This document shows positions 10,778 to 20,045 of a DNA stretch of 64,000 nucleotides, one piece after another. The position numbers were made by a program, and so were the translations under genes. Each line of letters begins with the position of its first letter. The first letter of the stretch is position 1. The notes under the pieces are model-generated. The model ran no database searches and was not told the DNA's origin. It was given only the letters and a program-made list of their open reading frames with translations. The stretch is from NCBI GenBank assembly GCA_965116395.1, contig OZ220684.1, positions 1,674,001-1,738,000 of the forward strand, given 5' to 3'. Origin of the DNA: Bin5 sp965116395. Lineage in GTDB: Bacteria; Chloroflexota; Anaerolineae; Caldilineales; Caldilineaceae.

Positions 10778-11052
10778 GAGAGGGACGAACACAGGAACTT
10801 GCAAATCTGGGCAATAGCTGTGAGGAATTCGACCAGGATCAGAGGGGACCGGCGCGTAGGGAAACAGTCTCTGTGTCTCAGCAACTACACGCCGATATTT
10901 TTCGCGCCTGTGTTCAAAGCCGCCAACCTCCCACCTACCCCGCCCGCTTGACCATCCGGCGGCGACACACGGCGACCTACCCGTTTCGGATTGCGCAGGA
11001 GGCGCCTGAAGACAGCAAGACGATTCGTCAGTAATCCAAAAGAGGTTGTGCG

Positions 11053-14000
11053 ATGAAGATTTCAGGTGTTGATTTCCCTATAGAGTTGCTCAAAGCCCTA
11101 CGAGACGGCGAGCTTGTTGTATTTGCCGGGGCGGGTGTGTCGGTAGGACCGCCCGCATGTTTGCCAATGTTCAGCGGACTTGCAGAGGAGATCGCTAGAG
11201 GGACCGGGGAAGTAAGAGGTAAAGACGAACCGGAAGATCGATTTCTCGGCAGGCTTCAGGACAAAGGCGTTCATGTGCATGATATAGCTGCGCAAGTACT
11301 CTCTAAAAGAGGGGATGAGCCGCCCGGCCCAACTGCCTTACATTCTAATATATTGAGGCTTTACTCTAAGCCTGATTTGCTCCGGGTAGTCACAACAAAT
11401 TTTGACCTACTTTTCGAACAAGCTGCAAGCGACGTCTTTGAGACAGATCCCAAGTTATACAGTGCCCCGGTCCTTCCCCTAGGCGGAGATTTTGAAGGCA
11501 TTGTTCACGTCCACGGCGACATCAACCATCCTGGAAATGCGGTATTGACAGATGCCGATTTTGGGCGCGCTTATTTGACCGAAGGTTGGGCGAGGCGATT
11601 CCTGGCGACACTTTTCGGGTCCTTTCCCGTGCTTTTTATTGGCTACAGCCATAGCGATGTTGTGATGAACTACCTTGCACGGGCCTTGACGGTATCAGAA
11701 ACAGAGCGATATGTTCTTGCCCCATCAGACGAAGATGAAACTACGCTTAGGGACTGGCAACTCCGCGGCATCCAGCGAATCGAATACCCTAAGTCGCCTG
11801 ATGACAATTATCGAGGCCTGTATGAGGGTGTGTCAGGCCTGGCAGAATTCGTGCGGCGAGACAGCAATGACTGGAAGAGTCGGATAACAACAATTGCTGA
11901 GCAGCCTCCTTCTGATAACGAAGAACAAATAGATCTGATAGACTATGCGCTTTTAGACGCGGAGTTAACAAGGCACTTCATTTCTGCAAAAACTCCGCCG
12001 GAATGGATCGGGTGGCTTGCAAAACGCGATGACATTGACGGTCTCTTTACCACAGACACGAACTACAGTCTTAGTGAAAGGGACGTACATTTGTCTCATT
12101 GGCTGGCTCAGACCTTTGCGCGTGAGCATTCGGACCCACTCTTTCAACTGATTGGTCAACGCGGGATGTGTCTTCATCCGGATTTCTGGTGGAAGTTGGC
12201 CCGAGTGATCGGCGAGGATACCGATGTGCCGATGGATCCCGAATCTCTCTCCCGGTGGGTTTCTATCTTCCGTTCTACGCCTCCACTTCTTTCAGACGAA
12301 GATATCTTTGGATGGTTGGAATGGGGGCAATTGGGTGAACGCTGCATGGAAGTCGGTTTGACCAATTGTTGCATCGACATCTTTGAACTTATGGCCGGCG
12401 GGCGCCTTGAAATCGATCAACCGTTTGTTTTTCTTGACGGCGAGTATCACAAGCCAATTATCCGCGCGGAATTCAAATCAGTCTGCGACTATGCAACCAT
12501 TAACGAACTCTGGGTCAGAGCGTTGAAACCGAAACTTGACAATGTGGCGGAGCCTCTTCTAGCGAGAATTGTGGAATTGCTTGAAAAACGCCACCGGATT
12601 CTACATGCCCGGCAGGCAGCGAACCGTGTACATGACCCTTTAGATTTTCCTCGTAGTTCAGTCACTCCAATCGATGTATTCATTGACGCGGCACGTGATT
12701 GCTTGGAACACCTTCTTGAGCATCGCGCTGAACTAGCCGCGTTCTGGTGCGAACGCGTCATAAGGGCAGATCCTCTTTTTCTGCGCAAACTTGCCGTACA
12801 CGCTCTTCATGTACGAAATGATATGTCGGAGACAGATAAGATTAAGTGGTTGTTGAGCTGTCACGACATTCTTGACCTCCCGACGGAAACCGAGACGCTT
12901 CAAGTGCTGAGAGCGACCTATCCTCACGCTACTCCACAACAGCGAGAAGTTGTCATTGCAGACGTCCTCGCTTTCCGCTGGCCAGACGAAGATGACAAAG
13001 AGGGTGAAGATAAAGCTGCCTATGAACACTTCCATTGGCTCTATCGGTTACACGAAATCGATCCGGAGTGCACGCTAACAAAGCAAGAGCTGGACAAAGT
13101 ATGGAGCAATTACCCATACTATCGGCCCCGTGAAGAGCCAGGAACAGTCACTGTGAAAGAGGATGACTGGACCGGGAATGAGAGAGAGGATGACTGGATT
13201 GGCAATGAGAGCCCATGGAACGTGGAAGAGTTGCTGGCGCGCCCGGCAGGAGAATGGACACACGAATTACTGTCCTTCCAACCGAGCGACCTGCTCGGCC
13301 CCAATCGTGAAGGGCTGCAAATTGCCGTTGAAGAGGCGGCGAAGCAGGACTTAGACTGGAGTCTTCAATTGGCGGACACGTTGGCTGTCGCCGGCAACTG
13401 GCAGACCGATCTTTGGCCCCCGCTTCTTCGTTCATGGTGTGGTGAATACGGTCAAATTCAGAGTGGACGCGTGCTTGGATACCTTAAGAGTTCCGCCCTT
13501 CACGTTCAGCACGGACGCCTGGTCGTCGAAGCACTCATAGCAGTCTTAAGTAACGACAGTGTTCCAAACGCATCCGCATTACTGCCTGAAGCCAACCAGA
13601 TAGCGAAGGATCTTGGACAGCATCGCAATCAGGTCAATCTGGCGCCTACTGTGGACGACTGGTTGTTTCGGGCGATTAACAGTGTGGCGGGGAAGTTAGC
13701 TCAATATTGGGTGGTCAGTCTTGATGTCTGGCGCAAACAGCGCGAACCCGCTCCAGAGCGCATGAGTTGGGAATATCGTTCTGTCTTTACTGAAATCATT
13801 GCCGATGTAACACAGGCTGGAACGTTAGGGAAAGCAGTTCTTGGATGTTTTTCGGCTCATCTGTTGGAAGCCGATGAGCCGTGGGCGACGCGCAATCTGC
13901 TACCTCTCTTTGGGCAAGCAGACAATATGCCGGCGTATCAGGCCGTATGGGACGGGTTCCTTTCAGGTCAAAAAACCCTTCACCTTGCTGAGTTATTGAA

Positions 14001-14643
14001 GGATTCCTTCTTCGAAGCGATCTCCCGGCTGAACACACATCTAGCAGGTGGACGCAGTAGGGAAAAATTCGTCCGCGATTTCACATTGATGTTGGAATAC
14101 GTCTTCAGCGATCCAACTGAAATCTTGAATGACTGGATTCCAAAGTTTTTTGCCAACGCTGGTGATGAAGACAGGGTTCGGTTTGGACAGAATTTGTCAT
14201 CTCGCATCAAGCGGATGGAGGATGCGCAACAACGGACACTGTGGGACGGTTGGCTAGGACGTTATCTGGCGAATCGCCTGCAAGGTGTCCCGGCGCCGCT
14301 CCTTCCTGATGAAGTCGGGGCGATTCTTGGCTGGCTTCCCCACTTCAAGAGTCTGTTTCCCGACGCGGTCGAACTGGCAGGCAAACTACCTCCACAGCAA
14401 CTGGATCACAGCGACACTCTGTATCGCATCAACCAAGGAACTCTCTGGGAAACCTATCCCGAAGCGGTTGCAGCTTTGGTGGCCTTTTTGGACAGATGCA
14501 CTCTAGCTCCTTACGTTTGGCACTTTGAAGGGAAGGAACTCATCGACAAACTTCTGGAGGCGGATCTTACCGATGATTCCAAACGCAGCTTGTTGGAGAT
14601 TTCTGTTAGACGAGGTTTGCGTTTGGAGAAGGGCACGAGTTGA
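11053..14643 (+). CDS. Large SIR2-domain protein, candidate NADase effector
   Basis: A 1196-residue protein with an N-terminal SIR2 (SIR2_2) domain: FAGAGVS (24-30) binds NAD, TTNFDLLFE carries Asn116 and Asp118, and VHVHGD supplies His154, the catalytic pair of SIR2 NAD hydrolases and deacetylases. IGYSHSD follows in the Rossmann fold. The remaining 900 residues are helical with no catalytic motif that I recognise and may form a sensor, as in DSR-type or SIR2-DUF4020 defence proteins (assignment to DUF4020 is a guess). A short tandem duplication gives EDDWTGNE followed by EDDWIGNE near residue 705. AGAGG precedes the start. Base composition is visibly lower in GC than the flanking core genes, consistent with transfer. 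Confidence 0.8.
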   Translation: MKISGVDFPIELLKALRDGELVVFAGAGVSVGPPACLPMFSGLAEEIARGTGEVRGKDEPEDRFLGRLQDKGVHVHDIAAQVLSKRGDEPPGPTALHSNILRLYSKPDLLRVVTTNFDLLFEQAASDVFETDPKLYSAPVLPLGGDFEGIVHVHGDINHPGNAVLTDADFGRAYLTEGWARRFLATLFGSFPVLFIGYSHSDVVMNYLARALTVSETERYVLAPSDEDETTLRDWQLRGIQRIEYPKSPDDNYRGLYEGVSGLAEFVRRDSNDWKSRITTIAEQPPSDNEEQIDLIDYALLDAELTRHFISAKTPPEWIGWLAKRDDIDGLFTTDTNYSLSERDVHLSHWLAQTFAREHSDPLFQLIGQRGMCLHPDFWWKLARVIGEDTDVPMDPESLSRWVSIFRSTPPLLSDEDIFGWLEWGQLGERCMEVGLTNCCIDIFELMAGGRLEIDQPFVFLDGEYHKPIIRAEFKSVCDYATINELWVRALKPKLDNVAEPLLARIVELLEKRHRILHARQAANRVHDPLDFPRSSVTPIDVFIDAARDCLEHLLEHRAELAAFWCERVIRADPLFLRKLAVHALHVRNDMSETDKIKWLLSCHDILDLPTETETLQVLRATYPHATPQQREVVIADVLAFRWPDEDDKEGEDKAAYEHFHWLYRLHEIDPECTLTKQELDKVWSNYPYYRPREEPGTVTVKEDDWTGNEREDDWIGNESPWNVEELLARPAGEWTHELLSFQPSDLLGPNREGLQIAVEEAAKQDLDWSLQLADTLAVAGNWQTDLWPPLLRSWCGEYGQIQSGRVLGYLKSSALHVQHGRLVVEALIAVLSNDSVPNASALLPEANQIAKDLGQHRNQVNLAPTVDDWLFRAINSVAGKLAQYWVVSLDVWRKQREPAPERMSWEYRSVFTEIIADVTQAGTLGKAVLGCFSAHLLEADEPWATRNLLPLFGQADNMPAYQAVWDGFLSGQKTLHLAELLKDSFFEAISRLNTHLAGGRSREKFVRDFTLMLEYVFSDPTEILNDWIPKFFANAGDEDRVRFGQNLSSRIKRMEDAQQRTLWDGWLGRYLANRLQGVPAPLLPDEVGAILGWLPHFKSLFPDAVELAGKLPPQQLDHSDTLYRINQGTLWETYPEAVAALVAFLDRCTLAPYVWHFEGKELIDKLLEADLTDDSKRSLLEISVRRGLRLEKGTS

Positions 14644-14930
14644 TTATGAACATTTTGGCCCAAAAGAAATAAGGTAAGCATACTGCCGAACTAGAGGGAA
14701 TTCCGTGATTCACGAGTTACAATCCTACCCCGCCTGCAAGTCTTATGGCGTTGATTGACTTGGCGATTTGCATGCACAGTGGGAAGTGGTGCAATTGGGA
14801 CGGAACGGGAGGTTCTCTAAGGGCAGTGGCGGAATTTCTTAGCGTGTCTGCGCGGCCTGCGCGGATCGGCCGCACTTTGTACCAGGAAGTCGCTGTTCAG
14901 ACAAACGTCAACGGGCACTAAACTTCCCGC
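14644..14930. other. Spacer between SIR2 gene and doc remnant
   Basis: No gene or clear terminator seen. Confidence 0.4.
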
Positions 14931-15280
14931 TCAGGAGGGGGTGGGTTCGACGTGGGTTTTCAGCCAGTTGCGGACTCTGTCGAATCGGTCTTGCCTATCT
15001 TCAAGTATGTTTCTGATAAACCAGTTGGCTTCATCGGCATCGCAGTCGATAAAGTACCCGTTGGACCTCAAGAAGGAATCGGCGGCATAGAAGGCTTTAC
15101 GCTTGTTTCCGTCAAGGAATGGATGGTTTGTGGCGAGGCTTTCAAGGAGTGCGGCCGCTTCTTCGAAGAGATCGCTATAGTATCCCGATCGAAAACGCCC
15201 CAGAGCGGGACTCCAGGGCGATCGATGGCCGCGCCATGGATCTCGACAACCTGTTCGACGGTCAGGTAGACGCGGCTCAC
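14931..15280 (-). pseudogene. doc: Broken Doc (death-on-curing) toxin gene
   Basis: The three reading frames together spell a Doc toxin. The first begins at GTG 15280 (VSRVYLTVEQVVEIHGAAID). A short segment around 15208-15219 encodes ALES in a second frame, and the rest runs in a third frame: ALGRFRSGYYSDLF to the end, with the Fic/Doc motif HPFLDGNKR intact. Compared with normal Doc proteins about ten codons (the GGxxGxRD loop) are missing after AAID, and one extra C shifts the frame after ALES. The start overlaps the stop of the antitoxin gene by GTGA, as in functional pairs. Doc phosphorylates EF-Tu in the known system; this copy should be inactive unless the lesions are sequencing errors. 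Confidence 0.8.
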
Positions 15281-15459
15281 TGCGCCAGCAGTTTGCCCAG
15301 CCTGTGGTTGCGCGCCATGCTGTCGTTGTAGTGCCGTCGGACCTCTTCGTCGGAAGCCGTTTTCCCCCTTGCCGGTACTGGCCCATTTGGGTTGGGCTTT
15401 GGCGCGGGGGTGTTGTGAGGATTTGACTTTGGCGTTTTCTTGTCGTGCGACTTGTTCAT
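15277..15459 (-). CDS. Probable antitoxin partner of Doc
   Basis: A 60-residue protein ending four bases inside the doc start (GTGA overlap). The N-terminal half is Lys/Pro/Asn-rich and likely disordered; the C-terminal half (ASDEEVRRHYNDSMARNHRLGKLLAQ region) is amphipathic helix, suited to binding a toxin. It is not a Phd/YefM-type sequence with a visible DNA-binding fold. Function is inferred from size and coupling to doc. If the toxin is dead, the antitoxin is a leftover or a free anti-addiction factor. Confidence 0.6.
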   Translation of the reverse strand: MNKSHDKKTPKSNPHNTPAPKPNPNGPVPARGKTASDEEVRRHYNDSMARNHRLGKLLAQ

Positions 15460-15807
15460 GGCCTCCGCCTCGGCGTTGACACCTTTTAACTATAACCCGC
15501 CATGCGAGTCGGCAGCGGGAAAAGCCCTTGGTTCGCTTCCGAACTTGCGGGGCTTGTGTACTGTAACATAACGAGGGAACATGGACTTGTCAAGGTATAG
15601 GTCATGTACAGTCAAGGCATACGCCAGGTGCGTGCGTCCGGGATTTGGGGTTGTCCTGAGAAGCTGGCTGCGGATCCCGGTACAGTTCCCCCAGAGGTGG
15701 GCAGACACAAGGCCCGGAACTGCAGTGGGCGGTGGGCGGTGGTCAGTGACCCCGGCCGGCGGGGATGACGGCAGGGGATCAGGGGCGGTAGCTGTAGTCC
15801 GCTGGGG
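15460..15807. other. Non-coding spacer
   Basis: No gene recognised. A GGGCGGTGGGCGGTGGTCAG run near 15730 is a variant of the dispersed AGTGGT repeats. It separates the accessory island from conserved genes. Confidence 0.5.
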
Positions 15808-16707
15808 TCAGGGGCTGGGGCGGAGGCCTTCGGGGAGGCGGGTGACGTCGGTTACGAGGGCGGCCAGGGCGCGGAGGTTCTGCTCGTCTTTGCCGTCGCC
15901 GTCTTCCTTTTTGGGGGTCTCGAGGAGCATGGGGACGCCGTCCCAGCGCAGGTCGTTGAGGATGTGGCGGAAGCCCTCTACGCCGACGAATCCTTCGCCG
16001 ATGTGCTCGTGGCGGTCTTTGCGGCTGCCGTGATCGTTTGAGCTGTCATTGAAGTGCCAGCAGCCGACGCTGCCGATGCCGACGGTCTCTTCGAGCTCGG
16101 CCATCATGGCTTCGTAACCCTCTTCGGTGCGGAAATCGTAGCCGGCGGCGAGCGCGTGGCAGGTGTCGAGACAGACGCCGACGCGCTCCTTTTCCTCCAC
16201 CTGTTCGATAATCTGGGCGAGTTGGGCGAAGTTGTAGCCCAAGGTGGTGCCCTGCCCGGCCATCAACTCCAGCAGCGTGGTTACGCCGGTGCAGTCGGGA
16301 AGCTGGGCATGGATGCGGTTGAGGGCGTCGGCGATGCGCTGCAGTCCGGCCTCTTCGCCGCTGCCGGTGTGGGCGCCGGGATGGAGTACGACGTGGTGGA
16401 TGCCGTAGGCGTGGGCGCGCTCCAGCTCATCGGCGAAGGCGGCGATGCTTTTCTCCCACAGGGGATCTTTGGGTGAGGCCAGGTTGATGAGATAGGAGGC
16501 GTGGCTGACGGCGTAGGCGACGCCGCTGGTGGGCATCTGGTCGTTCCAGCGGGAGACATCCTCTTCTTTCACCTGCGGACCTGCCCACTGGCGGTTGCTT
16601 TTCATAAAGACCTGGACTGCGTTGCTGTTTACGTCGGCGGCCGCATCGAGTGCGTTGCTGACGCCGCCAGCGATTGACATGTGCGCGCCGAGTTTGAGTC
16701 CTGACAT
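15808..16707 (-). CDS. nfo: Endonuclease IV
   Basis: A 299-residue type 2 AP endonuclease that cleaves 5' of abasic sites in base-excision repair. All nine metal ligands of the trinuclear zinc site can be placed: His69 (AVSHASY), His109 (VVLHPGAHTG), Glu147 (LLELMAGQG), Asp181 and His184 (CLDTCHALAAGYD), His218 (CWHFNDS), Asp231 and His233 (RKDRHEHIG) and Glu263 (LLETPK). The start fits the family (KLGAHMSIAGG near the N-terminus). The C-terminus is slightly longer than in E. coli. A stray copy of its middle lies at 6676-6830. Confidence 0.97.
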   Translation of the reverse strand: MSGLKLGAHMSIAGGVSNALDAAADVNSNAVQVFMKSNRQWAGPQVKEEDVSRWNDQMPTSGVAYAVSHASYLINLASPKDPLWEKSIAAFADELERAHAYGIHHVVLHPGAHTGSGEEAGLQRIADALNRIHAQLPDCTGVTTLLELMAGQGTTLGYNFAQLAQIIEQVEEKERVGVCLDTCHALAAGYDFRTEEGYEAMMAELEETVGIGSVGCWHFNDSSNDHGSRKDRHEHIGEGFVGVEGFRHILNDLRWDGVPMLLETPKKEDGDGKDEQNLRALAALVTDVTRLPEGLRPSP

Positions 16708-16972
16708 GGGATGCCTCCGGAATGGCCGTTCCTGGTAATGGGTAGGGGGTTCCTAGTTTTCGGCAACGCCGACGAATCTCAGCGCGGTTACAAGAGCTGA
16801 AAACGGGATACTGATTTTACACTCTTAACTGGTATCTGCTATTCTAGCGGATGCGTTCTGATGCGGGCAAAATCAGTGGTCAGTGGTCGGAGACGGTTTG
16901 GGTTCCAGGGTGCGGCTGACCTGCATGGCCGCGAGTTGACTTTGGCTGGGTAGATACAAGAGAGGAAAGATT

Positions 16973-18388
16973 GTGATACATGAATCCGTCTATGAATTGC
17001 GTCAGGATCTGAAAGGCGCGGCGGGCGTTGACGAGAACGGGCGCGTCGAGTTGCTGGACGCGGAGAAGCTGCGCAGCGATGTGATTGATACTCTGGTGCG
17101 GGATGCCGTTTTTGGCACTCTGCCCGTGAAGACATTCAGCCGCTGGCTAATCTGGGAACTGGGTCAGTTGATGGGCGCGTGCCCGGCGAGCATTCACGAG
17201 TTTTATATTGCCAGGGCGACGAATGTTTGGTCGAACCGCACGGTACCGGCGATGAATATGCGGTTCTCGACGTACGAGGCGGGGCGAGCGGCCTACCGCG
17301 CGGCACAGCGGACGCAGACCGGCGCGTTTGTTTTTGAGATCGCGCGCAGCGAGATGGGTTACACGTTCCAGGAGCCGGCCGAGTTTTCGGCTGTGCTTAT
17401 CGCCGGGGCCATTAAAGAGGGGTACCGGGGGCCGATCTTCATTCAGGGCGACCATTTTCAGGTGGACGGCAAGAAGTATAAGAATGACCCGGAAGGCGCG
17501 GTGAACGAGGTGAAAGCGCTGGCGAAGAAGGCGGTGGCAGCCGGCTACTGGAACATCGATATCGATACGAGCACGCTGGTGACGCTGGAGCCGCCATCGT
17601 TGGACGAGCAGCAGCGGGAGAACTACCTGCGCTCGGCGATGTTGACCAAGTTCATCCGCGACCTGGAGCCGGAGGGCGTCACCATCAGTCTGGGCGGCGA
17701 GATCGGCGAAGTCGGCGAAAAGAACTCGACGGTACCGGAGTTGGACGCTTATGTTCACGGCTACAAGGATGCGCTGGGCGAGCTGGGCGATTACGCCGGG
17801 TTGAGCAAGATCAGTGTGGCCACGGGCACGGCACACGGCGGCATTTTGCTGCCGGACGGCAGCCAGGCCGATGTGGCGGTGGATTTCGATACACTCGAAG
17901 ACCTGGGCGAGCGCGCTCGCTTTCATGGTAGCGGCGGCGCGGTCCAGCATGGCGCCAGCACGCTGCCGGATGAGATGTTCGGCAAGTTTCCCGAGACGCA
18001 GACGATTGAGATCCATCTGGCGACCGGATTCACGAATACATTCCTGGATCATCCCAGTCTGCCGGAATCGTTGCGCAAGGAGATGTATGCGCATCTGGAC
18101 GCGCACCACGCGGACGAGCGCGGCGCCAACGATTCCGATTTCGTCTTTCATCTGAAGACGCGCAAGAAGGCGCTGGGGCCGTTCAAACCTGAGCTGTGGG
18201 GGCTGCCGCGCGAGCGGACGGAGGCTATATTCGCGGGTGTCGAAGATCACTACGCTTACTTCTATGAAAAACTGAATGTGGCGGGCACGCGTACACTGGT
18301 CGATCAGGTCGTTACGCCGGTTGCTCATCATAAGCCGATGCCGGTTCTGGGTCGGGGCGCAGGGGACGATGAAGGACTGGCCGACTGA
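16973..18388 (+). CDS. Class II fructose-bisphosphate aldolase-type protein
   Basis: A 471-residue zinc-dependent class II aldolase homologue, read from GTG 16973 with AGAGGAAAG six bases upstream. Recognisable blocks are FIQGDHFQVD (metal and catalytic residues), ISLGGEIGEVGEKNST (loop with metal-binding Glu), KISVATGTAHGG (metal His) and FHGSGGAVQHGAS for phosphate. It is much longer than the 280-360 residues of FbaA/GatY, with extra N- and C-terminal regions, and belongs to a separate long subgroup; the substrate may be fructose 1,6-bisphosphate or another ketose phosphate. It is followed by tsaB after a repeat-bearing gap and has no glycolytic neighbours. Confidence 0.85.
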   Translation: MIHESVYELRQDLKGAAGVDENGRVELLDAEKLRSDVIDTLVRDAVFGTLPVKTFSRWLIWELGQLMGACPASIHEFYIARATNVWSNRTVPAMNMRFSTYEAGRAAYRAAQRTQTGAFVFEIARSEMGYTFQEPAEFSAVLIAGAIKEGYRGPIFIQGDHFQVDGKKYKNDPEGAVNEVKALAKKAVAAGYWNIDIDTSTLVTLEPPSLDEQQRENYLRSAMLTKFIRDLEPEGVTISLGGEIGEVGEKNSTVPELDAYVHGYKDALGELGDYAGLSKISVATGTAHGGILLPDGSQADVAVDFDTLEDLGERARFHGSGGAVQHGASTLPDEMFGKFPETQTIEIHLATGFTNTFLDHPSLPESLRKEMYAHLDAHHADERGANDSDFVFHLKTRKKALGPFKPELWGLPRERTEAIFAGVEDHYAYFYEKLNVAGTRTLVDQVVTPVAHHKPMPVLGRGAGDDEGLAD

Positions 18389-18486
18389 GCACTGCAGTGG
18401 TTAGTGGTCGGTGGTCAGTGGTCAGAAAACCCCGCCGGCCAGCGGCGGCGAACCACTGCTTGTGCCGGCAAAAAACCTCTTGACCT

Positions 18487-19242
18487 ATGCTGCTTGCTCT
18501 TGATGTTGCTTCCTCGACCTGTACAGTTGCCCTGTTTGATCCGGCGAGCGATACGATGCTGGCGGAGCGGGTGTGGGTGTCGCGGCGGCGTCAGACGGAG
18601 GAGACGCTGCCGGCGGCGGCGGAGGTGCTTGCGCAGGCCGGCGCGGGGGTGGATGACGTTCGTATTCTGGCGGTTACGACCGGGCCGGGCAGTTTTACGG
18701 GTGTGCGTATCGGCATCAGTGTTGTCAAGGGGATTGCGCTGGGACTGCCGCAGCCGCCTCAGATTGTCGGGCTGCCGGTGTTGAGCGTGACCGCGGCGCG
18801 GTTTGTGCCGCTTGCGGCCGCGGGCGCGGTCGTGTGGCCGGTGCTGCAGGCAGGGCGGGGCCGTTTCAACTGGGCTGCGGCGCCGGCTGATGATCCGCTG
18901 TGGCTGCCTGCGGTGGCGGAACACTGCGCGGGGCAGGTTGAGGCGCTGGTTGCGGCGCTGCAGGCAGAGGAGCGTCCGGTGTGGCTGGTGGGCGAGTTGA
19001 GCGATGCTCTGCGGCAGGCTGTGCTGGGGCTGGCCCATGTGCGCTGCATCGATCCGGGCGCCGATTTTGATCTGGCGGGGCAGGGCAAGGGCGCGGATGA
19101 CGCTGTGCACGGCCGCGAGCAGGCCGGCACGACCCTGACGCGGGGGGAAGCGCTGGCCCGCCTGGCGCTGCGCCACCTGCGCGCCGGTTCCCCGGCACTG
19201 ACCGCGCCGTTGCAGCCACTCTATTTGCGTCCACCGCAGTAG
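18487..19242 (+). CDS. tsaB: tRNA threonylcarbamoyladenosine biosynthesis protein TsaB
   Basis: A 251-residue ASKHA-fold protein. The N-terminus LLALDVASSTCTVALFD and the block TTGPGSFTGVRIGISVVKGIALG are diagnostic for TsaB. It is the non-catalytic partner of TsaD in attaching threonylcarbamoyl to A37 of ANN-decoding tRNAs. rimI follows 74 bases downstream, the usual tsaB-rimI pairing; tsaD and tsaE are not in the window. The C-terminal half is shorter on conserved motifs, as is normal. Confidence 0.95.
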   Translation: MLLALDVASSTCTVALFDPASDTMLAERVWVSRRRQTEETLPAAAEVLAQAGAGVDDVRILAVTTGPGSFTGVRIGISVVKGIALGLPQPPQIVGLPVLSVTAARFVPLAAAGAVVWPVLQAGRGRFNWAAAPADDPLWLPAVAEHCAGQVEALVAALQAEERPVWLVGELSDALRQAVLGLAHVRCIDPGADFDLAGQGKGADDAVHGREQAGTTLTRGEALARLALRHLRAGSPALTAPLQPLYLRPPQ

Positions 19243-19316
19243 ACAGCGACCAATAGACAGCGACCCAATGGTCAATTACAGATTCCCATGAGTGCAGGGG
19301 GGCCGATGGTGTATGC

Positions 19317-19946
19317 TTGGATACGATGGCTAACTCTTTGAATCGTCAGCAGAGGCAGCCCAATCCGCGCGATGGGGTTGGGCCGCAGACATGCCCGCTG
19401 GCGATTGGACCCCTGACCCTGGCCGACCTGAAAGATGTGATGGAACTGGAGTCGGTCAGCTTCCCCAGCCCGTGGACGCTCGCCACCTACCACAGTGAAT
19501 TGACCCGCAACAGCCGCAGCCGCTATCTGAAGGTTTGGCCGGCGGCGGCGGCAGGTACTACGCGTGCTGCGGCCGGGCTGATCGCGCAGGGGGGATTCAT
19601 GCTTTTCGGCGCTGAGATGCACATTGTCACGCTTGCTGTGCTGCCGGCGTGGCGCGGCCGTTCGATCGGCGAGTGGCTGCTGCTGGCGCTGCTGGCGCTG
19701 GGGCGGAAGGAGGGCACGCATACGGCTACGCTGGAGGTGCGCGCCAGCAATGAGATTGCCCAGCGTCTTTACGGCAGGGCCGGGTTTGCGTCGGTAGGCT
19801 ATCGGCGGCGCTACTATCCGGACAAGGAGGACGCCCGCATCCTGGAGCTGGAGGATCTGCATACGGGCCGCGTGTGGCAGCCGCTGCAGGAACGGTTCGA
19901 GATGCTTTCGGCGATGATGGAGCGGGGGGTGGAGGCGCCGGGGTAG
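19317..19946 (+). CDS. rimI: Ribosomal-protein-alanine acetyltransferase RimI-like
   Basis: A 209-residue GNAT acetyltransferase. The acetyl-CoA pyrophosphate loop is HIVTLAVLPAWRGRSIGEWLL, and LEVRASNEIAQRLYGRAGF followed by RRRYYPDKEDARIL is the RimI C-terminal signature. RimI acetylates the N-terminus of ribosomal protein S18 and related proteins. The first 30 residues are a nonconserved extension; the ATG at 19326 is an alternative start. The spacer from tsaB contains a 14-base direct repeat (AGACAGCGACC). Confidence 0.93.
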   Translation: MDTMANSLNRQQRQPNPRDGVGPQTCPLAIGPLTLADLKDVMELESVSFPSPWTLATYHSELTRNSRSRYLKVWPAAAAGTTRAAAGLIAQGGFMLFGAEMHIVTLAVLPAWRGRSIGEWLLLALLALGRKEGTHTATLEVRASNEIAQRLYGRAGFASVGYRRRYYPDKEDARILELEDLHTGRVWQPLQERFEMLSAMMERGVEAPG

Positions 19947-20016
19947 GGGTTTGGGCGTATGCGCTGGGGATTCGGGGTAGGCGCTGACAGAACAGAATCA
20001 GATTGTCTACACTGAT

Positions 20017-20037
20017 TCTCTGAAACTGATTCAGAGA
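20017..20037 (+). promoter_or_regulatory. Hairpin overlapping the ribosome-binding region of the thermonuclease gene
   Basis: Perfect 8-base inverted repeat TCTCTGAA-ACTGA-TTCAGAGA. The right arm provides the purine-rich AGAGAGAA just before the TTG start at 20046, so the folded RNA would hide the ribosome site. A role in translation control is inference. Confidence 0.4.
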
Positions 20038-20045
20038 GAAAACTG

